From: Heterotrichella gracilis
Taxonomy: Eukaryota; Sar; Xanthophyceae; Tribonematales; Xanthonemataceae
Assembly (NCBI GenBank): GCA_032358255.1
Contig: JAULBX010025607.1
Span: forward strand, 184,964-248,963
Direction: 5' to 3'
Length of the DNA stretch: 64,000 nt
The position numbers and the translations under genes are program-made. Each line of letters begins with the position of its first letter. Within the stretch, counting starts at the first letter, position 1. Shown piece by piece: positions 34,001-45,771 of the stretch. The notes under the pieces were generated by a model. The model saw only the letters and a list, made by a program, of their open reading frames with translations, was not told the origin of the DNA and did no database searches.

Positions 34001-37000
34001 CAGGAATGCCGCGGTCTTGGAGTACACGATGACTGGGTCGGGCTTCATGTCTGGTGGGGGGATGATGGCGGTGGAGGTGGGCACGGCGTCGTAGTGCAGC
34101 ACCTGCTCGTGTGGGCCGTCGTGCACACCCAGGGGGCGGCCTGCGGGCGGAGGCAAGGGAGAGGTGTGTGTGGCTGGGGGGGGGCGCGGATGTGCATGCG
34201 GGTGTTAATAGGCCGCCGCCAATGGCGCATGTGCTGGCGGGTGCTGTTCATGTGGTTGCATGTGCTCGCGGGTGCTATTTCATGTGGTCACCCTCACCCT
34301 GGGGCGATGCCATGAAGTCAAACAGCGCGCCACCAGGGATCTCTGGGAACACCGCCTCCAGGCACTTGTACTCCAGGAAGGATGCAAAGCCCTCGTTGAA
34401 GGAGATGTGCTGCCAGTCGCGGCACGTGACCAGGTTGCCGTACCACTGGTGCGCAACCTCGTGGCACACAGCGGCGCCGGATTGCACCAGGCCAAAGTTG
34501 CCTTCTGTGTCTGGGTTGAACAGCATGCGCGCCTCGTCCATGAGGATGAGCCCCCAATTCTCCATACCAAAGGTCTTGCCGGGGATGGCAACAATGTCCA
34601 GCTTGGGGACAGGAAGGTCGGTCTGGAGGTACTCTGCAACATGAGCAGGAAATGGGCATGAGAATGAGAGGGGTTGTCAACAATGTCCATGCGCCACTGT
34701 GTTCAGGCATGTGCTGCGTATGCAGTGGTCCAGGGTGCCGAGTCGCACCTTCATAGTATGGCACCGCTGCACTGAGCGCTTCAATGGACTTGCCCACGAA
34801 CAGCTCCTTCCCAGGGGTGGTGTACGCATTGAAGCGGTCTGAGCCCGCTGGTCCCGCCGTTCGAGTGAGGCTGCCCACAGTGAGGGCCACCAGGTAGCTG
34901 GACATGAGGGGGGTGGGCTGGAAGGTGGTCCTGCGGGGAGGGAAGCGGATTGGCATGCAGCAATGCAGGGGGGCATGGCGAGCATCTGCGTCCAGTACAT
35001 GCTGCATCAGCAACCTAGTTCACGCAATACTCCTGCCAGCACATGCCCCACTGCCCTCCCCACCTTGTGAGACCATTGGATGGGTTGTTGTCATGCGAGG
35101 ACGCCACCGGCATGTTGGACAGCACCGTCTTGCCGGTGGGCGCCACCACCTCCATGTTGAAGGTGGCCTTGTAGCGCGGCTCATCAAAAGAAGGGAACAG
35201 CGCGCGGGCAGCAGAGGGCTGAGAGGGACAAGGGACAAGGCGGGGATTAGTCAGGGCCCATGAAAGGATTGGGAAGAGCACCGTCAACCGGGGTGCTCAC
35301 TGGTTGCTCCACCCATTTTCATACTGCTGTGGCAGAGCGTTGGCATGCCAAATACAAAAGCTGTGGAGTGTGTGCCCTTGCGAACTGGCTGTGACTCTTG
35401 AGGCCACTGTGTGGGCGCATACCTCGAACTGCGTGGTGACCAGGACCTCCTCCCTGCCGTATGCTGAGAAGGGCGCTGAGCGGTACAGCCCTGTGTCCTC
35501 GCCCAGCATGCCAATGTATGTGAAGGACAGGGTGTAAGGCGTGTTGGGCTCGAACTCGGGGCCCTGGAAGTCAATGGACATCAGTCCACTGAAGTCGCTG
35601 CCGTCTTCGCTGCTGCAGCAGAAGGGGGGGGAGGTGGGCGCCGGATGGGAGGTGGGTATGTGGGGGGCGTTGACGGGGTAGAAGGGTGCAGATGCAGAGC
35701 GGCGAGTATGGGGATGTGTGCCAAAATGCCAGTGCAAGACCTCAAAAGTGAAGCTGAGCTCAGCTCTTATGCATGCATGGGATTGGGGGCACTTTGCACG
35801 GTGTGATGGAGGACTGGATCTGGTTGCTTACGTTCCATAGGTAACGAAGGCTGAGCAGTCGCGTGTGAGGCACATCCTGCTTTGCCCGCACAGGCACACA
35901 TCCTTCTTGCGGCCCTTGTCGTCTGTCACCAGCGCATGTGCCACAACCTTGGTGAACTCCAGCGAGTCGGCGTTCAAGACCACGCATGGCGTGTAGTTGG
36001 CAGCCACAAAGCTGACAGAGGTAGTGGCCACAAAGGTGGTGGGGGCTGCCACGGGGTCCGTGGAAAAGTGTTGTGGGGCAAGCTGTACGGAGATGTTGTA
36101 TTGGATAGGGGTGAAGAACCCATCCGGCAGGGCCGTGGCTGCAACCATGGAGGGGCCAGGTTCAGGTGGTGGTGCAGAGCAAGGGCGCAGTGGGTTCAGC
36201 AGAGGCAACCGCAGCTGAGCACACCTGTCCAGTTGCAGAATGCTCCCTCAGAGCGCTGTGCATTGTACGGCCGGTTGTACTCCTCGTTGGCTTTGTGAGC
36301 CTGAATGCCCATGCCTGTGAAGATAAGCAGCAACAGCACACCCACCACCGCGGCAATCACCAGGATGTTCTTTAGTTTGTTCTTCTGCGCGTTCCTGCAG
36401 TGTGGGGGGTAGGCATGGGCAACTAGGCCCGGCTGCGCCAGTGCAGAGTGGGACGAGGAACTGCTTCATATGGGTTAGGAGGCAGTGAGGCTTACTTCTC
36501 CAGGATGGTGGTGGACAGAATTCCATATGGATCCCCAAAATCTTCGTCCACAATGTTGTACATCCCGTTGCCATGCTTGTCGTCCTTGACATCGCTTTCG
36601 TCGCCTGGGACCTCATCCCACTGCTTGCCGTTGGCTCCAGACTGTACTAGCTCAACTGCCTCCAGCCTGCAGTGGCAGAAACCTCAGTCAAGCAGAGGCT
36701 CGATCAGTGGTGGGACCCAGGCCAGGGCCTCACGTTATCACTCTAAGGGGCAACTTGCCAGTGGCCATGGCAAACAAAACTGCGCAGTGGACAGCTGAGC
36801 TCCAATGACAGACTGAGCAGGCTGGCAAGCCACACCCCCAGGGATGGATACCGGGCTCCATCAGTCTGTGCTTTGAAGTCGAGCAAAGACAAGGCTATCA
36901 TGCTCAAGGTAACAACGTATCAACCTAGGCAGCACCTTGGACACATAGTACTCGTGCCGCCTAAGCAGTTGGAACGCAGGATTCCCCTCTCATTGCTGAG

Positions 37001-37215
37001 AGCAAAATGTGACAGGAAGCAATCAGCAACGCAGCAAAGTATATTCAAAACGGTAGAAGCTAAACTATTTTCGTTAGAAACACACGCTTGTGGGCAGAGA
37101 ATTGGTGTAGATCTAGTTCTATACCGAGTGTTCAGATCAGGTGTGTGTGGACTTACTCATCGACATCGTCCTTCGACGTGAGCCCATACTTCCTCATCCG
37201 CGAGGGATTACTCAT
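31022..37215 (-). CDS. Membrane-anchored M1 family zinc aminopeptidase
   Basis: Fifteen exons: 37215-37157, 36666-36496, 36394-36225, 36138-35832, 35612-35423, 35218-35064, 34930-34749, 34633-34298, 34140-33953, 33735-33623, 33466-33178, 33030-32727, 32575-32358, 32199-31664, 31484-31022 (stop), giving 1226 residues. A short acidic cytosolic head is followed by one membrane span at about 86-105 (NILVIAAVVGVLLLLIF), so the enzyme is a type II membrane protein facing the lumen or outside. GMEN (434-437), HEVAH (469-473) and Glu492 form the substrate-binding and zinc site, intact and correctly spaced. The ERAP1-like C-terminal helical domain follows. The last about 95 residues are Pro/Thr/Glu/Ala repeats (TPPTE, SPPAE). 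It trims N-terminal residues from peptides; the substrate is unknown. Exon 5 has two acceptors three bases apart. Confidence 0.93.
31075..31310 (-). repeat. Coding repeat: Pro-Pro-Thr/Ala-Glu pentapeptides at the aminopeptidase C-terminus
   Basis: A 15-base unit (consensus on the plus strand GTTGGTGGGGTCTCC) repeats about 15 times and encodes ETPPT, SPPAE and similar pentapeptides. Some units differ. The stretch is extended and acidic, like a cell-wall spacer or a stalk rich in O-glycosylation sites. Confidence 0.85.
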
Positions 37216-38044
37216 GGTAGCAACTCCCGGCGTGGCCAGGGACCACACTAGCGCTTGGCAAAACCAGACAGGTTATTTGCCAGGATCCCACCCCTAGCTT
37301 CCAGACCGTGAACAGGACTTTTCCCAACCGTGCCAACAGTTGGGCTCAACGGTGAAGCACAAAAGTCTGTGTGAGACGATAACAAACACCTTCTTTTCGC
37401 AAAGGGCCGTCAGATATCCGGAGTGATCTGGCCCTGGTCAACTCGATTGACGGTGCCCAGTAACTTACGGCAGCGGGCCGTGGCTTTCGACGAGCCCCAC
37501 CTCGACTGGGCCACAGCTGGAATCCACAACAGCGCCTATGGTCTTGGCCGCAGGTAACGGCAAGACAGTGGACGTATGCTGGTCAAATGCTGGGCGTTAC
37601 TAGCCCAGTTCGGTGCAAACCATGCTTTATGCAGGCGTCAACTGCACTTAGAAAGGGGTGCATAATAGCCTCAACAGCCAACGGGGGCAAATTGCAAGGA
37701 CTTTCGAAATTAAAAGGTGAATTTAATTAATGGGCAAGTTGCCTAGGGTTGGTAAGCCCTAGACTAGCAGGGCAGGGGCAAGAAGAGGAGGGCAAGAGGT
37801 AATACATCTGGTATCTAGCCAAGGACAGGGCATTGTTGAGGTGAAAAGCCGGTGAAACGATTTGCAAAGCAAAGCTGCAAAGCCCTCCAATAAACATCGG
37901 TGACCTTAAATGGAAATTCCACACACGTCCAGTAGGAGCGCTAGCCAAAAGGATGGATCACATACGCACGCCAGCACTGGAAAATGTCATGGTATAATGG
38001 CCACCAACATGAAGGAAACTGCCGCTGCACTGCAACATACCCAG
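37216..38044. promoter_or_regulatory. Aminopeptidase upstream region and coiled-coil gene 3' end
   Basis: About 830 bp between two minus-strand genes. The part near 37216 should hold the aminopeptidase promoter and leader. Apart from a CCTAGGGTT and CCCTAGAC pair at 37742-37767, nothing regular is seen. Confidence 0.35.
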
Positions 38045-41004
38045 CTATCCCGTAGCGCCCACCCGTTGCTTCACAGCCCGCGCTGCAAACTCCAGCAGGT
38101 CCAGCATCTGCGTGCGCATGCCGCTGCTGCCTGGCTCCGCCGCCGGTGCGGGTGGCGGCGTGCCGTTGGGCTTGGCGGGAGACTGTGCGCCCTTGTGGGG
38201 CGCAGCCAGCTCTGGCTCAATGCTGCGCGGGGTGGGCTCAAGCGCGGCCGACGCCCGCAGGGCGCGTATGCTTGAATTTACCCGCTCCAAGCCACCAGCC
38301 ACCTCCCCATCGGCACTGGCGCCTGTAAGTAGACATGGCACGTGTCACTGGCTGGCTTGGACACCGCACATACACCACTTTCCCATATGTATCGGGAGCA
38401 GCGGCCGCGTGTCAGGAAGCATGGCAGTGGGAAAACAAGTCACGGCAGGAAACAAAACCCGTTGGAATGGAGGTGGCCCTGTCCCCTGCTCACCTGCTGC
38501 CCCTGCTTGCTGCTCCAGCTGCTCCAGTGACTGCCGCAGCTGCGCCACGCTGGCAGCAAACTCCTGGTCATCGGTGCCGGCCCGCGCACTGCCCATGTCC
38601 TTGCTGTCACCTTGCCCAGTGAACCAGTCCTGCAAAATTAGCAGCCATGCCACAGCTCACCAAAAGACAACACAGACAGCATGCAACACCTTCGCGCCCT
38701 ATGCTCATTGTGTACCTTCCGTGCACAGGTACAACAACCAATGCATGGACAGGAGGCATCCCTATGCATGGTGTGCCGCACCTTCCAGCCCGCCACACCC
38801 TTTTGTAATGCCGGGCTGCTCCCCCCTCTTCCTCCTCGGGCCGCTGCCAGCTGTGCCATGGCAGCGTCCTTCTCATTCAGGGCCTGCACATGCGGGGTGT
38901 GGTGTGAGTGCGTGTAAGAAGGGGGAGGCCATGCATATGGTAGTAGGCTGAACATCCATGTGACAATCCTGCAATCCTGCCGGCCACCCAATATCCCTAG
39001 CCCATGTAGTTGCATCCGCAGGAACAAGTGTATAGCCAAGCATGATGCAGACTACCGTGCTTGTTGTGCTATTCTCAACGCCCAGCACATGCGAGGCCTG
39101 TTGTGCCATCCTCCGCCCTCTCCACCACCCCCACCTGCTCCAGCTTCCTGTCCATCTCCCCAATGGTTGCCTCCAGGTTGGCCACGCTGTCACTGGCAGA
39201 GGCAAGGCTGCCCTGGACCCGCGACGCCCGCACAAGGGCCCCAACCTTCTCAGCAATGGCCTCCTCAAGCTGGCGCTGAGACTCCTGCTGCAGCCGCTGG
39301 GCATCCGCCACCTGGCGCTGCAGCTCAGCAACCTGGGGAGAGATGGGGCATGGGTGGTTGGCAGCGCTGAGTGTGCACTGCGATGGCATGCACAGAGGAT
39401 GGCATGCACAGAGCATGGGATGTCTCCGGCATGCCAGGTGTTGATTGCACACCATTGCATGGCTGGTACTACTACCGATGCCATGCCTGCATCGGCCTCG
39501 TGCCATTGCGTCATTACCGCCCCCAATGCATTTACTTTGCCAGGGTTTGTGTCTTGCACCACGTTGCAATGCCGGCTGGCAGTTCCATGTCCATCGCAAG
39601 CTGTTGTTGGGATGCCTGTGCAACGGCCCTGCACACACATACACACATACACACACACACCCCATTGGCCCCCCACCTCCTCCTTGTGCTGCTCCCTCAG
39701 CTCCTCCAGCAGTGCGCTGTACTCCCCCCTCTGAGCAGCCACCTCCTCCTCAGCCTCACGAGCAACCGCCTCAACCTGCGCCTCAGCGGCAGCCAGGCCC
39801 CCCTCAAGCTCCTCCACACGCGCATCTGACGTGTGCTGGGCGGCGGTCAGGGACGCCACCTCGGCCTGATGGTGTGGGAAGGTGCCATGATGAGGCTGGC
39901 GTGGCAACATGCTAAACATGGTATATGATCGCATGCACATCCGCATCAGTCACATGGCCCAATACTTAACCTGTTCCCATCACAAGGGCGCATATGGATT
40001 TAGAGCAATGGAGAGCAGCTAGGAAAGTGTATGGACCATCTCCCGGGTTCCCCCGGCCCCCACCTGGAGCGCCTCCACCTCCTCTCTGTGCGCCACATCC
40101 GCCGCCTGCGCCGCCGCCTGCGCCGCCTCAAGCTGCGCCTCAAGCTCAGCGGCACGGCTAGCAGTGGCGCTCAGGGATGACTCGGCGCCACGCAGCTGGG
40201 TGCGGGTGGAGGTCAGGTCGGCCTGCAAGGGGGAGGTGGTGAGGGGAGGAAACTGGCAGTACTGTGGCGGAGAGCCTACACTGGAAAGCTCATTTGCCCA
40301 GAGATGCTAGCGTGATGCTGTATGGCTGCGGTGGGGGAGCGTGGGGCGGAGCAGTGATGCAGCTGTGGCCCCACCTGCAGCTCGGCGTTGCTTGCAGTCA
40401 GCTGCGCCGCCTCCTCCTGTACCTCCCGCAGCGCCTGGCGCAGCCCCGGGATGACCTCCACCTGCTTGCACACAACCTCTAGCCGCTCCACCTCCTCCCC
40501 TGCCTGCCGCAGCTTGCGCTCTGCATCCAGCCGCTGGCTGCGCTCCGCCTCCGCCCTCCCGCTGGCCTCCCGCAGGCCCTGCTCCAGCGCCAGGGACTGT
40601 GTGCGCATGTTCTCTGCGTCAAACACCGCCTTGTCGCGTTCCCTGAACGCAAGCGTGCACTGCTGCTGGTAGAACGCCAGCTCGCCCTCCAGGCTCTGCA
40701 CCTTGTCCCGCTCCACCTTGTAGGAGCGCTCTGCTTCCCGCTTGGCATCGCGGTATCCCTTCAGGTCCTCCTTCAAGGAGTCGCGCTCGGCTGTGGCTGT
40801 GCTAAGCTGCGTGTAGCACCTGTCCAGCTCCTTCTCGGCCTGGAAGATGCGCTCACTGAGGACTGCAGAGTAGGAGAAACCGATTTCCCCTGGTGCCTGC
40901 ATGCACAGGGCTTCGACGTCCTTCTGGAGGTCGTCCCGCTGCTTGGTCATGCCGGCGAGCTCCCTCTCGAGCTTCTTAAGCGCTGGCTCGTAGAGCTGCG
41001 CCAT
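38045..41004 (-). CDS. Long coiled-coil protein of unknown function
   Basis: Seven exons: 41004-40375, 40222-40064, 39865-39677, 39332-39135, 38883-38782, 38629-38494, 38322-38045 (stop), giving 563 residues. Almost the whole of residues 1-390 is heptad-rich (for example ELAGMTKQRDDLQKDVEAL, LEGGLAAAEAQVEAVAREAE), so a long parallel coiled coil is expected. Five of the six introns fall in phase 0, which keeps heptads whole and fits growth by exon duplication. The C-terminal third is low-complexity and proline-rich (NGTPPPAPAAEPGSS) with a short amphipathic end (MLDLLEFAARAVKQ). No catalytic motif, signal peptide or membrane span is visible. It could be a cytoskeletal, basal-body or Golgi tether protein; I do not recognise an orthologue. 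Divergent from the UIM gene. Confidence 0.85.
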
Positions 41005-42089
41005 CTTGGTGAGGGTTGAGGCACAGGCTGGGGCTCAAAGGGTGGGTGGAGATATATGCATGCAAGTGGATGTCGGGGGGAACCAGGCTGCACTTGCGAC
41101 TTGCTGGTGCGGGCACCAGGTTAATACGCAACTTGGGCTGAAATAGGTTGCCACGATTTTACAACCGTGCAGGCAGGGTGGTCTCGGAACCTAGGTGGAT
41201 GATGCATGCACCAGCGGGGTTTGGGCATGCATCTCGAGCTCGCAGCCAAACGCACAAATTGATCCCTATGCCATGAAGCAGGCAAATCGCGGTAGTGTGG
41301 TTGAGGCTGTTATGTTGAGGAGCTGTACGTTTATCCCACTGCTGACACAAGTTCATGGCAGTGTATCAGAAAGTGGGCAGCTGAGTGCTTTCCAAACTTT
41401 TTGCCTTTGCTTTGCAGTTGTGTGCAGTTGGTTGGCACAGGAACAGGATGACGGCCTTTTCATAATTCCGCACGTCTGGTTCCCCTCGCCCTTCGTGGAC
41501 TTCTCAAGCCATCACGCCATCTTGTTTCGCTCGAGGGCAATGTTGGGTCGCACATCTATGCAAGCGGAAACTAACGAAAATAGCTGTGAAACGTATCTTA
41601 TGCTCGAGCAGTCAGTTTCAGCACTCCTTAACTTTCCTGAACAGTTTGTGACCTGGGCACTGATCTGTTCTGGGGGGCAACAACCGAAAGTAAATCCTCC
41701 CAATCGACACCAAGGTAGAGTTGCTGCATATGCCACCACGTTTGCCCATCAAACACGCTGACGTCATAGCAAAGACGTACAGCATTATACTTATTTGATT
41801 GGGTGCGCTGTTTTGTGTGCATGTTGGGTGTTTGCACGAAGACTGTAGTGGCGTGGGAATTAATTTGCTCGCAAAGCCCGCGCCGTGTGACGAGGTCCCT
41901 TTTGGCTCTACGAGGTTGTGAAAGCACCTGATTGCTCCTCATCTGCATAACACGGAGCTTGTTAAGGATAGCAAGAACTATAACTGAAAGCAAGGGGCCT
42001 TTCTACAGGAGTGCCTTTTCCCATGGTCTCCACGGCCTGAGCCCCCAACCCACCCTGCCTCTCCACCCCTCACCTCCAGCTGTGTGCCG
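41005..42089. promoter_or_regulatory. Divergent intergenic region between coiled-coil and UIM genes
   Basis: About 1.1 kb between two divergently transcribed genes, so both promoters lie here. The middle part (41240-41990) is A/T-richer than the genes. A long plus-strand frame at 41195-41761 has no recognisable motif. No clear TATA box was seen near the ATG at 42090. Confidence 0.35.
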
Positions 42090-44822
42090 ATGGGTCACAC
42101 CAAGCACAAGCGGGCACGCACAGCAGCGGTGGCGACAGTGCCTGTAGGGCCCGAGGATGAGGACGAGGTCCCAGCACCCACCCACGAGCTGTGCCCACCC
42201 CTGCTCGCCTCCCTGGCACAAGGGCCTGCACCCGCCTTCCTAGGCCTGCACCAGGGCCTGCAAATGCATCAACTCCCACCCGCACTTTTCCCACCATTTG
42301 GGATGCAGCTGGACCCCGGCAGCCCCGGCCCCCAGGACAGCCAGCCCTCAGGGGGTGGTATCGCCAGCGTCAGTGAAGGGGACGGGGAAGGGGAGCCGCC
42401 CTCGCTGTTTGGCCTGGCCATGGAGCTGCTGGTGGGCAGCGGAGTGAACGGTGCGGTTGCCGAGGAGGCGCTGCACGCCACCAGCCAACACAACGACGAT
42501 GCATACCGGTACGCCAGCAGGCCTGCACACATGGCACCGTGCTGTGCATGCTGTGTTGCGTTGTGTTGGTTGGTTGTCAGGTCGGCCGCCCGTGCCACAA
42601 GCATGGCCTAGGCAATTGTGCTGGGATCCAATTGCTTGGGAAGGGATTGCTGATGGGCCACAGGGAGCAGCTGGCAATGCCAACCATTATGCACCCGCAT
42701 GGCGCGGCATATCACTGTTCCTGCGCCGCACTCGCCAAGCTGCGCTGAGTGGCCCCCAACCCATCTGGTCCACCCTGACTGTGGCACCCTGGCATGCATG
42801 CGGGGCTGAATAACATGGGGTGCTAGGACATGGTGTGCATGCCATCCTCCCATGCAGTGACCTTCCCCCAACCCCCACCACCCCACCAGGTGGGCTGATG
42901 AGGCTCAGCTGTGGATTGCCACCGCCGCTGAGTGCGACGCCGAGGCTGCCGCCATGCGTGAGGCCATGCAGGCGTCGTTGAGCGAGGCGGAGGAGCGCAA
43001 GGCTGCTGTGGTGCCGCTGCAGGAGGTGGCGGAGGATGAGCTGAGGGTCATGTTTGGGGGGTCAACAATCCTGGAGGAGGTGCGTGGGGGAACTGGGGGG
43101 GGAGGGAATTAGAGTGTAGGGGGAGGAGGTGGTGTATGCAGGGCATGGCTGGGTGTGGATCCCAATGAGGAGGGAGGGGTGGGGAAGTTTATGGGATGGT
43201 GTTGACAATTCCAGCACTGTACTGCCTTCCTGCCTCCAATGCCTGTGAATGGATGGATAGATGGGAGTGGAGGTGTGTGGAGTGGCAGAGGGAGATGAAG
43301 GGCCACAGAATGGGGGGGGTGGTACCAACCAGCATGGAAAAAGGCATGCTGTCAGCACATGCAGGGAGCGTGGAGGGGGCACCTCGTGCATTAGAGAGTG
43401 GCACACTGGAGTATCACGCCTTCACATGACCTCCATGGGTGCAATATACGTTGTGGCGTGACATGATTTGCTCAGCACTGCTCAGGGAATGACTTGACCA
43501 CAGTCTGATCCTTGCCTGCCCCCTCTCTCATGCAGCTGCGGACGTGCTGCCACTGGCCGCTGCTGTTTGCCCCGCCCCTGCGCGAACCGCTTGTGAAGGT
43601 GCTGGACATGGAGCGAAGTTGTGACAAGTGGTGAGGCCAATGGGGGAAGAGGGGTTGGGGGGGTGAGGCCAGGGGAGGGGGCGCAGGGGGAGGATGAGGG
43701 CACAGACAGCCATGCACGCCAGGAGGCCAAAGCGTCCGCTTTTCAAGCACATGCTGTGCTCCTTGCGCTGTCCCCAGCCTGCGTACTGCAACACCGGCCT
43801 TCCTCCCATGCACCGCTGGGCACATGCATGTGCATCATCGCGCACACTGCACTTGAGCACCCATGCACCAGCCACACACCTGGCGCGCCATGTCGCACAC
43901 CAATCCCAGGCAGGCACGCCGCACCCTCTGCATGGTGTGGACCCACGGCCACACACAATTATGACAATGTATGCACTAAGCAGTTGCCATGTGGCTCTGC
44001 ACGATGCGCACTGTGTTGGCTGGCGCCACTGCACACAGCGGCGCCCTCACGTGGCCGACCCATGTCCCAGGTACGGCACAGACGCCACGCACGCGCACTT
44101 TGCTGCGCTGGGCGGCGAGTGCCGCACCTTCCTTGACACCTGCACCGCCAGCGCCAGCAGCAGCGCAGACACAGAAGGGGCTGTGGAGCAGGGGTTGGAC
44201 AAGGGGGCGCAGTTCATCGGGGTCAAGGTAGGCAGGGAGGTGGAGGTGGAGGTGGAGGCGGTGCATGTGTGCGATCACCGCCTCTGCCTTTGGAGATGCT
44301 GCAAAGGGCCCCCACCTTTGTCTTGCAAATCGCCAGTCCTGCCTCCTGTGGTGGTGGCCATGCAGCACCTGCACTGCATCTGCATGCCCAGGCACCTGCC
44401 ACACCACTGCTTGGGTTGCCACTTTGACCGTGCACTCATGCCTCCCACCACCACCACCACCACCACCACCACCACTACCACCATCACCACCACCACCACC
44501 ACCACCATCACCACCACCACCACCACCACCACCCACCACCATCACCACCACTGCCACCATCACCACCGCCACCACCACCACCACACCCACCACCACCACC
44601 CACCACCATCACCACCGCCACCACCGCCACCACCGCCACCAACCACCACCATCACCACCACCATCTCTCCCCTGGCTGCAGCTTGAGGAGTTGAAGGCGG
44701 CTGTGTTCCGCATGCCCCAGACGGGGAGCGACCTGCCAGACATATTCCGAGGGGAGGAGCAGGGGGAGGGGGTGCAGCGGCCTTGCGTGGAGCTGCTGTC
44801 AGATGACGAGGAAGGCGAATAG
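42090..44822 (+). CDS. UBA-like and UIM-containing protein, probable ubiquitin binder
   Basis: Five exons: 42090-42508, 42890-43079, 43536-43630, 44071-44227, 44682-44822 (TAG), giving 333 residues. The N-terminal 100 residues are basic at first (MGHTKHKRAR), then Pro/Gly-rich. Residues about 112-150 (FGLAMELLVGSGVNGAVAEE then ALHATSQHNDDAYRWAD) look like a UBA three-helix fold. EAAAMREAMQASLSEAEER shortly after fits the ubiquitin-interacting motif with its central Ala and Ser. The end is very acidic (LLSDDEEGE). Function as a ubiquitin receptor or adaptor is inferred from these motifs alone. The last intron holds a long CCA-repeat microsatellite that ends about 15 bases before the acceptor. 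Confidence 0.75.
44444..44665. repeat. (CCA)n-type microsatellite, about 220 bp, in the last intron of the UIM gene
   Basis: An almost uninterrupted run of CCA/ACC triplets with scattered CAT and TGC variants fills the intron up to the polypyrimidine tract of exon 5. It creates false open frames of poly-Thr, poly-His and poly-Pro, and poly-Val/Gly on the other strand. Confidence 0.97.
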
Positions 44823-45771
44823 AGCTGGGACAATGGCCCACATCCAGTGGCAGGTTGCCGCCAGTAGACTGCCACTGCACAGCCGTTTCTGGGGGGCGAT
44901 TGTAGAGAATGAACTAGATGTTGAATACTTATGTGATACGGACTTGCCCACAACGTTAATTCGCGCAAGTGACAAATTACTATGGTCACGAACTGTATAC
45001 GGCGTCTGGAATGCTCAGACAGCCAGCCTGTATTTTATTTTTGGTATGTGCCAAGAATCTTGGCATGAGCGCATGCCCGCATAATTGTCCCATGAACCAT
45101 GGCATGAGCGCTTGTGGGAGGGTCATGTGGGAGGGTCATGTGGGAGGGTAATGGGGGCATTGTCCCAAGCGTGTCATGCACGCAAGCAGCTGGTCAACTT
45201 GCAAATAACCCTTATATTTGGGACCCAACTAAAGCCTGATGCCGACAGCAAAGCTGTAACCAACTCCAGAGCACCACCAGGAAATTCTTAGGACTGTGCA
45301 CACTTGGTCAACTCGGTGATTTCACTTATTGCAGTGCACATGCCACTCCGAGTATATATTAGTCCAAAATATCTCAGTCCGCCCAGGCTACGCCCAACGA
45401 ACAGTCTGTGTTACAAAAAGACCCAGCTAAAGCCAGTGACAAAATTGCTACGTCGTTTACGTAAGTTTGGCCCTCAACTAAACACAGAAGTTCCTTTCTG
45501 TGACGAAGATTTAAGAGAGCAGACGGACAGTACGAGTCACACTTCTTGGGAGCTGGGAGGTCAAGGCCCGGGTGTGTGGCGCGGTTGAAGGTGCGTGTCA
45601 AGTTTATATGCTTGCATATGCGCCATGCACACATGGCGATCTGCCGAGAACGCCGTATTGCCATGAGACCTTGTACGCTATTTTTTGTACAGGCATCAAC
45701 TTAATTTCCATGCACCAGCTTCAAATCCCTCCACCCAACCCGTGCACCTTCGCTCCCCACAGGCAGAGCCC
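44823..45771. other. Intergenic between the UIM gene and the mTERF-like gene
   Basis: Both neighbours lie on the plus strand. The left part is the 3' untranslated region of the UIM gene; TGTAA at about 45255 is a candidate polyadenylation signal. A short tandem GGGAGGGTCATGT (about 45115-45150) is repeated about three times. The right part should carry the next promoter; no TATA box was obvious. Confidence 0.45.

Noticed and set aside
41195-41761. 188-codon frame between the coiled-coil and UIM genes
   Set aside because: It lies in the divergent promoter region, has no motif, and its composition looks non-coding.
42084-42089. Start of the UIM protein two codons earlier
   Set aside because: The codon at 42084 is GTG; the first ATG in frame is at 42090.
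43694-44686. Long open frame rich in poly-Thr, His and Pro
   Set aside because: It arises from the CCA microsatellite inside the last intron of the UIM gene; the flanking exons splice cleanly without it.
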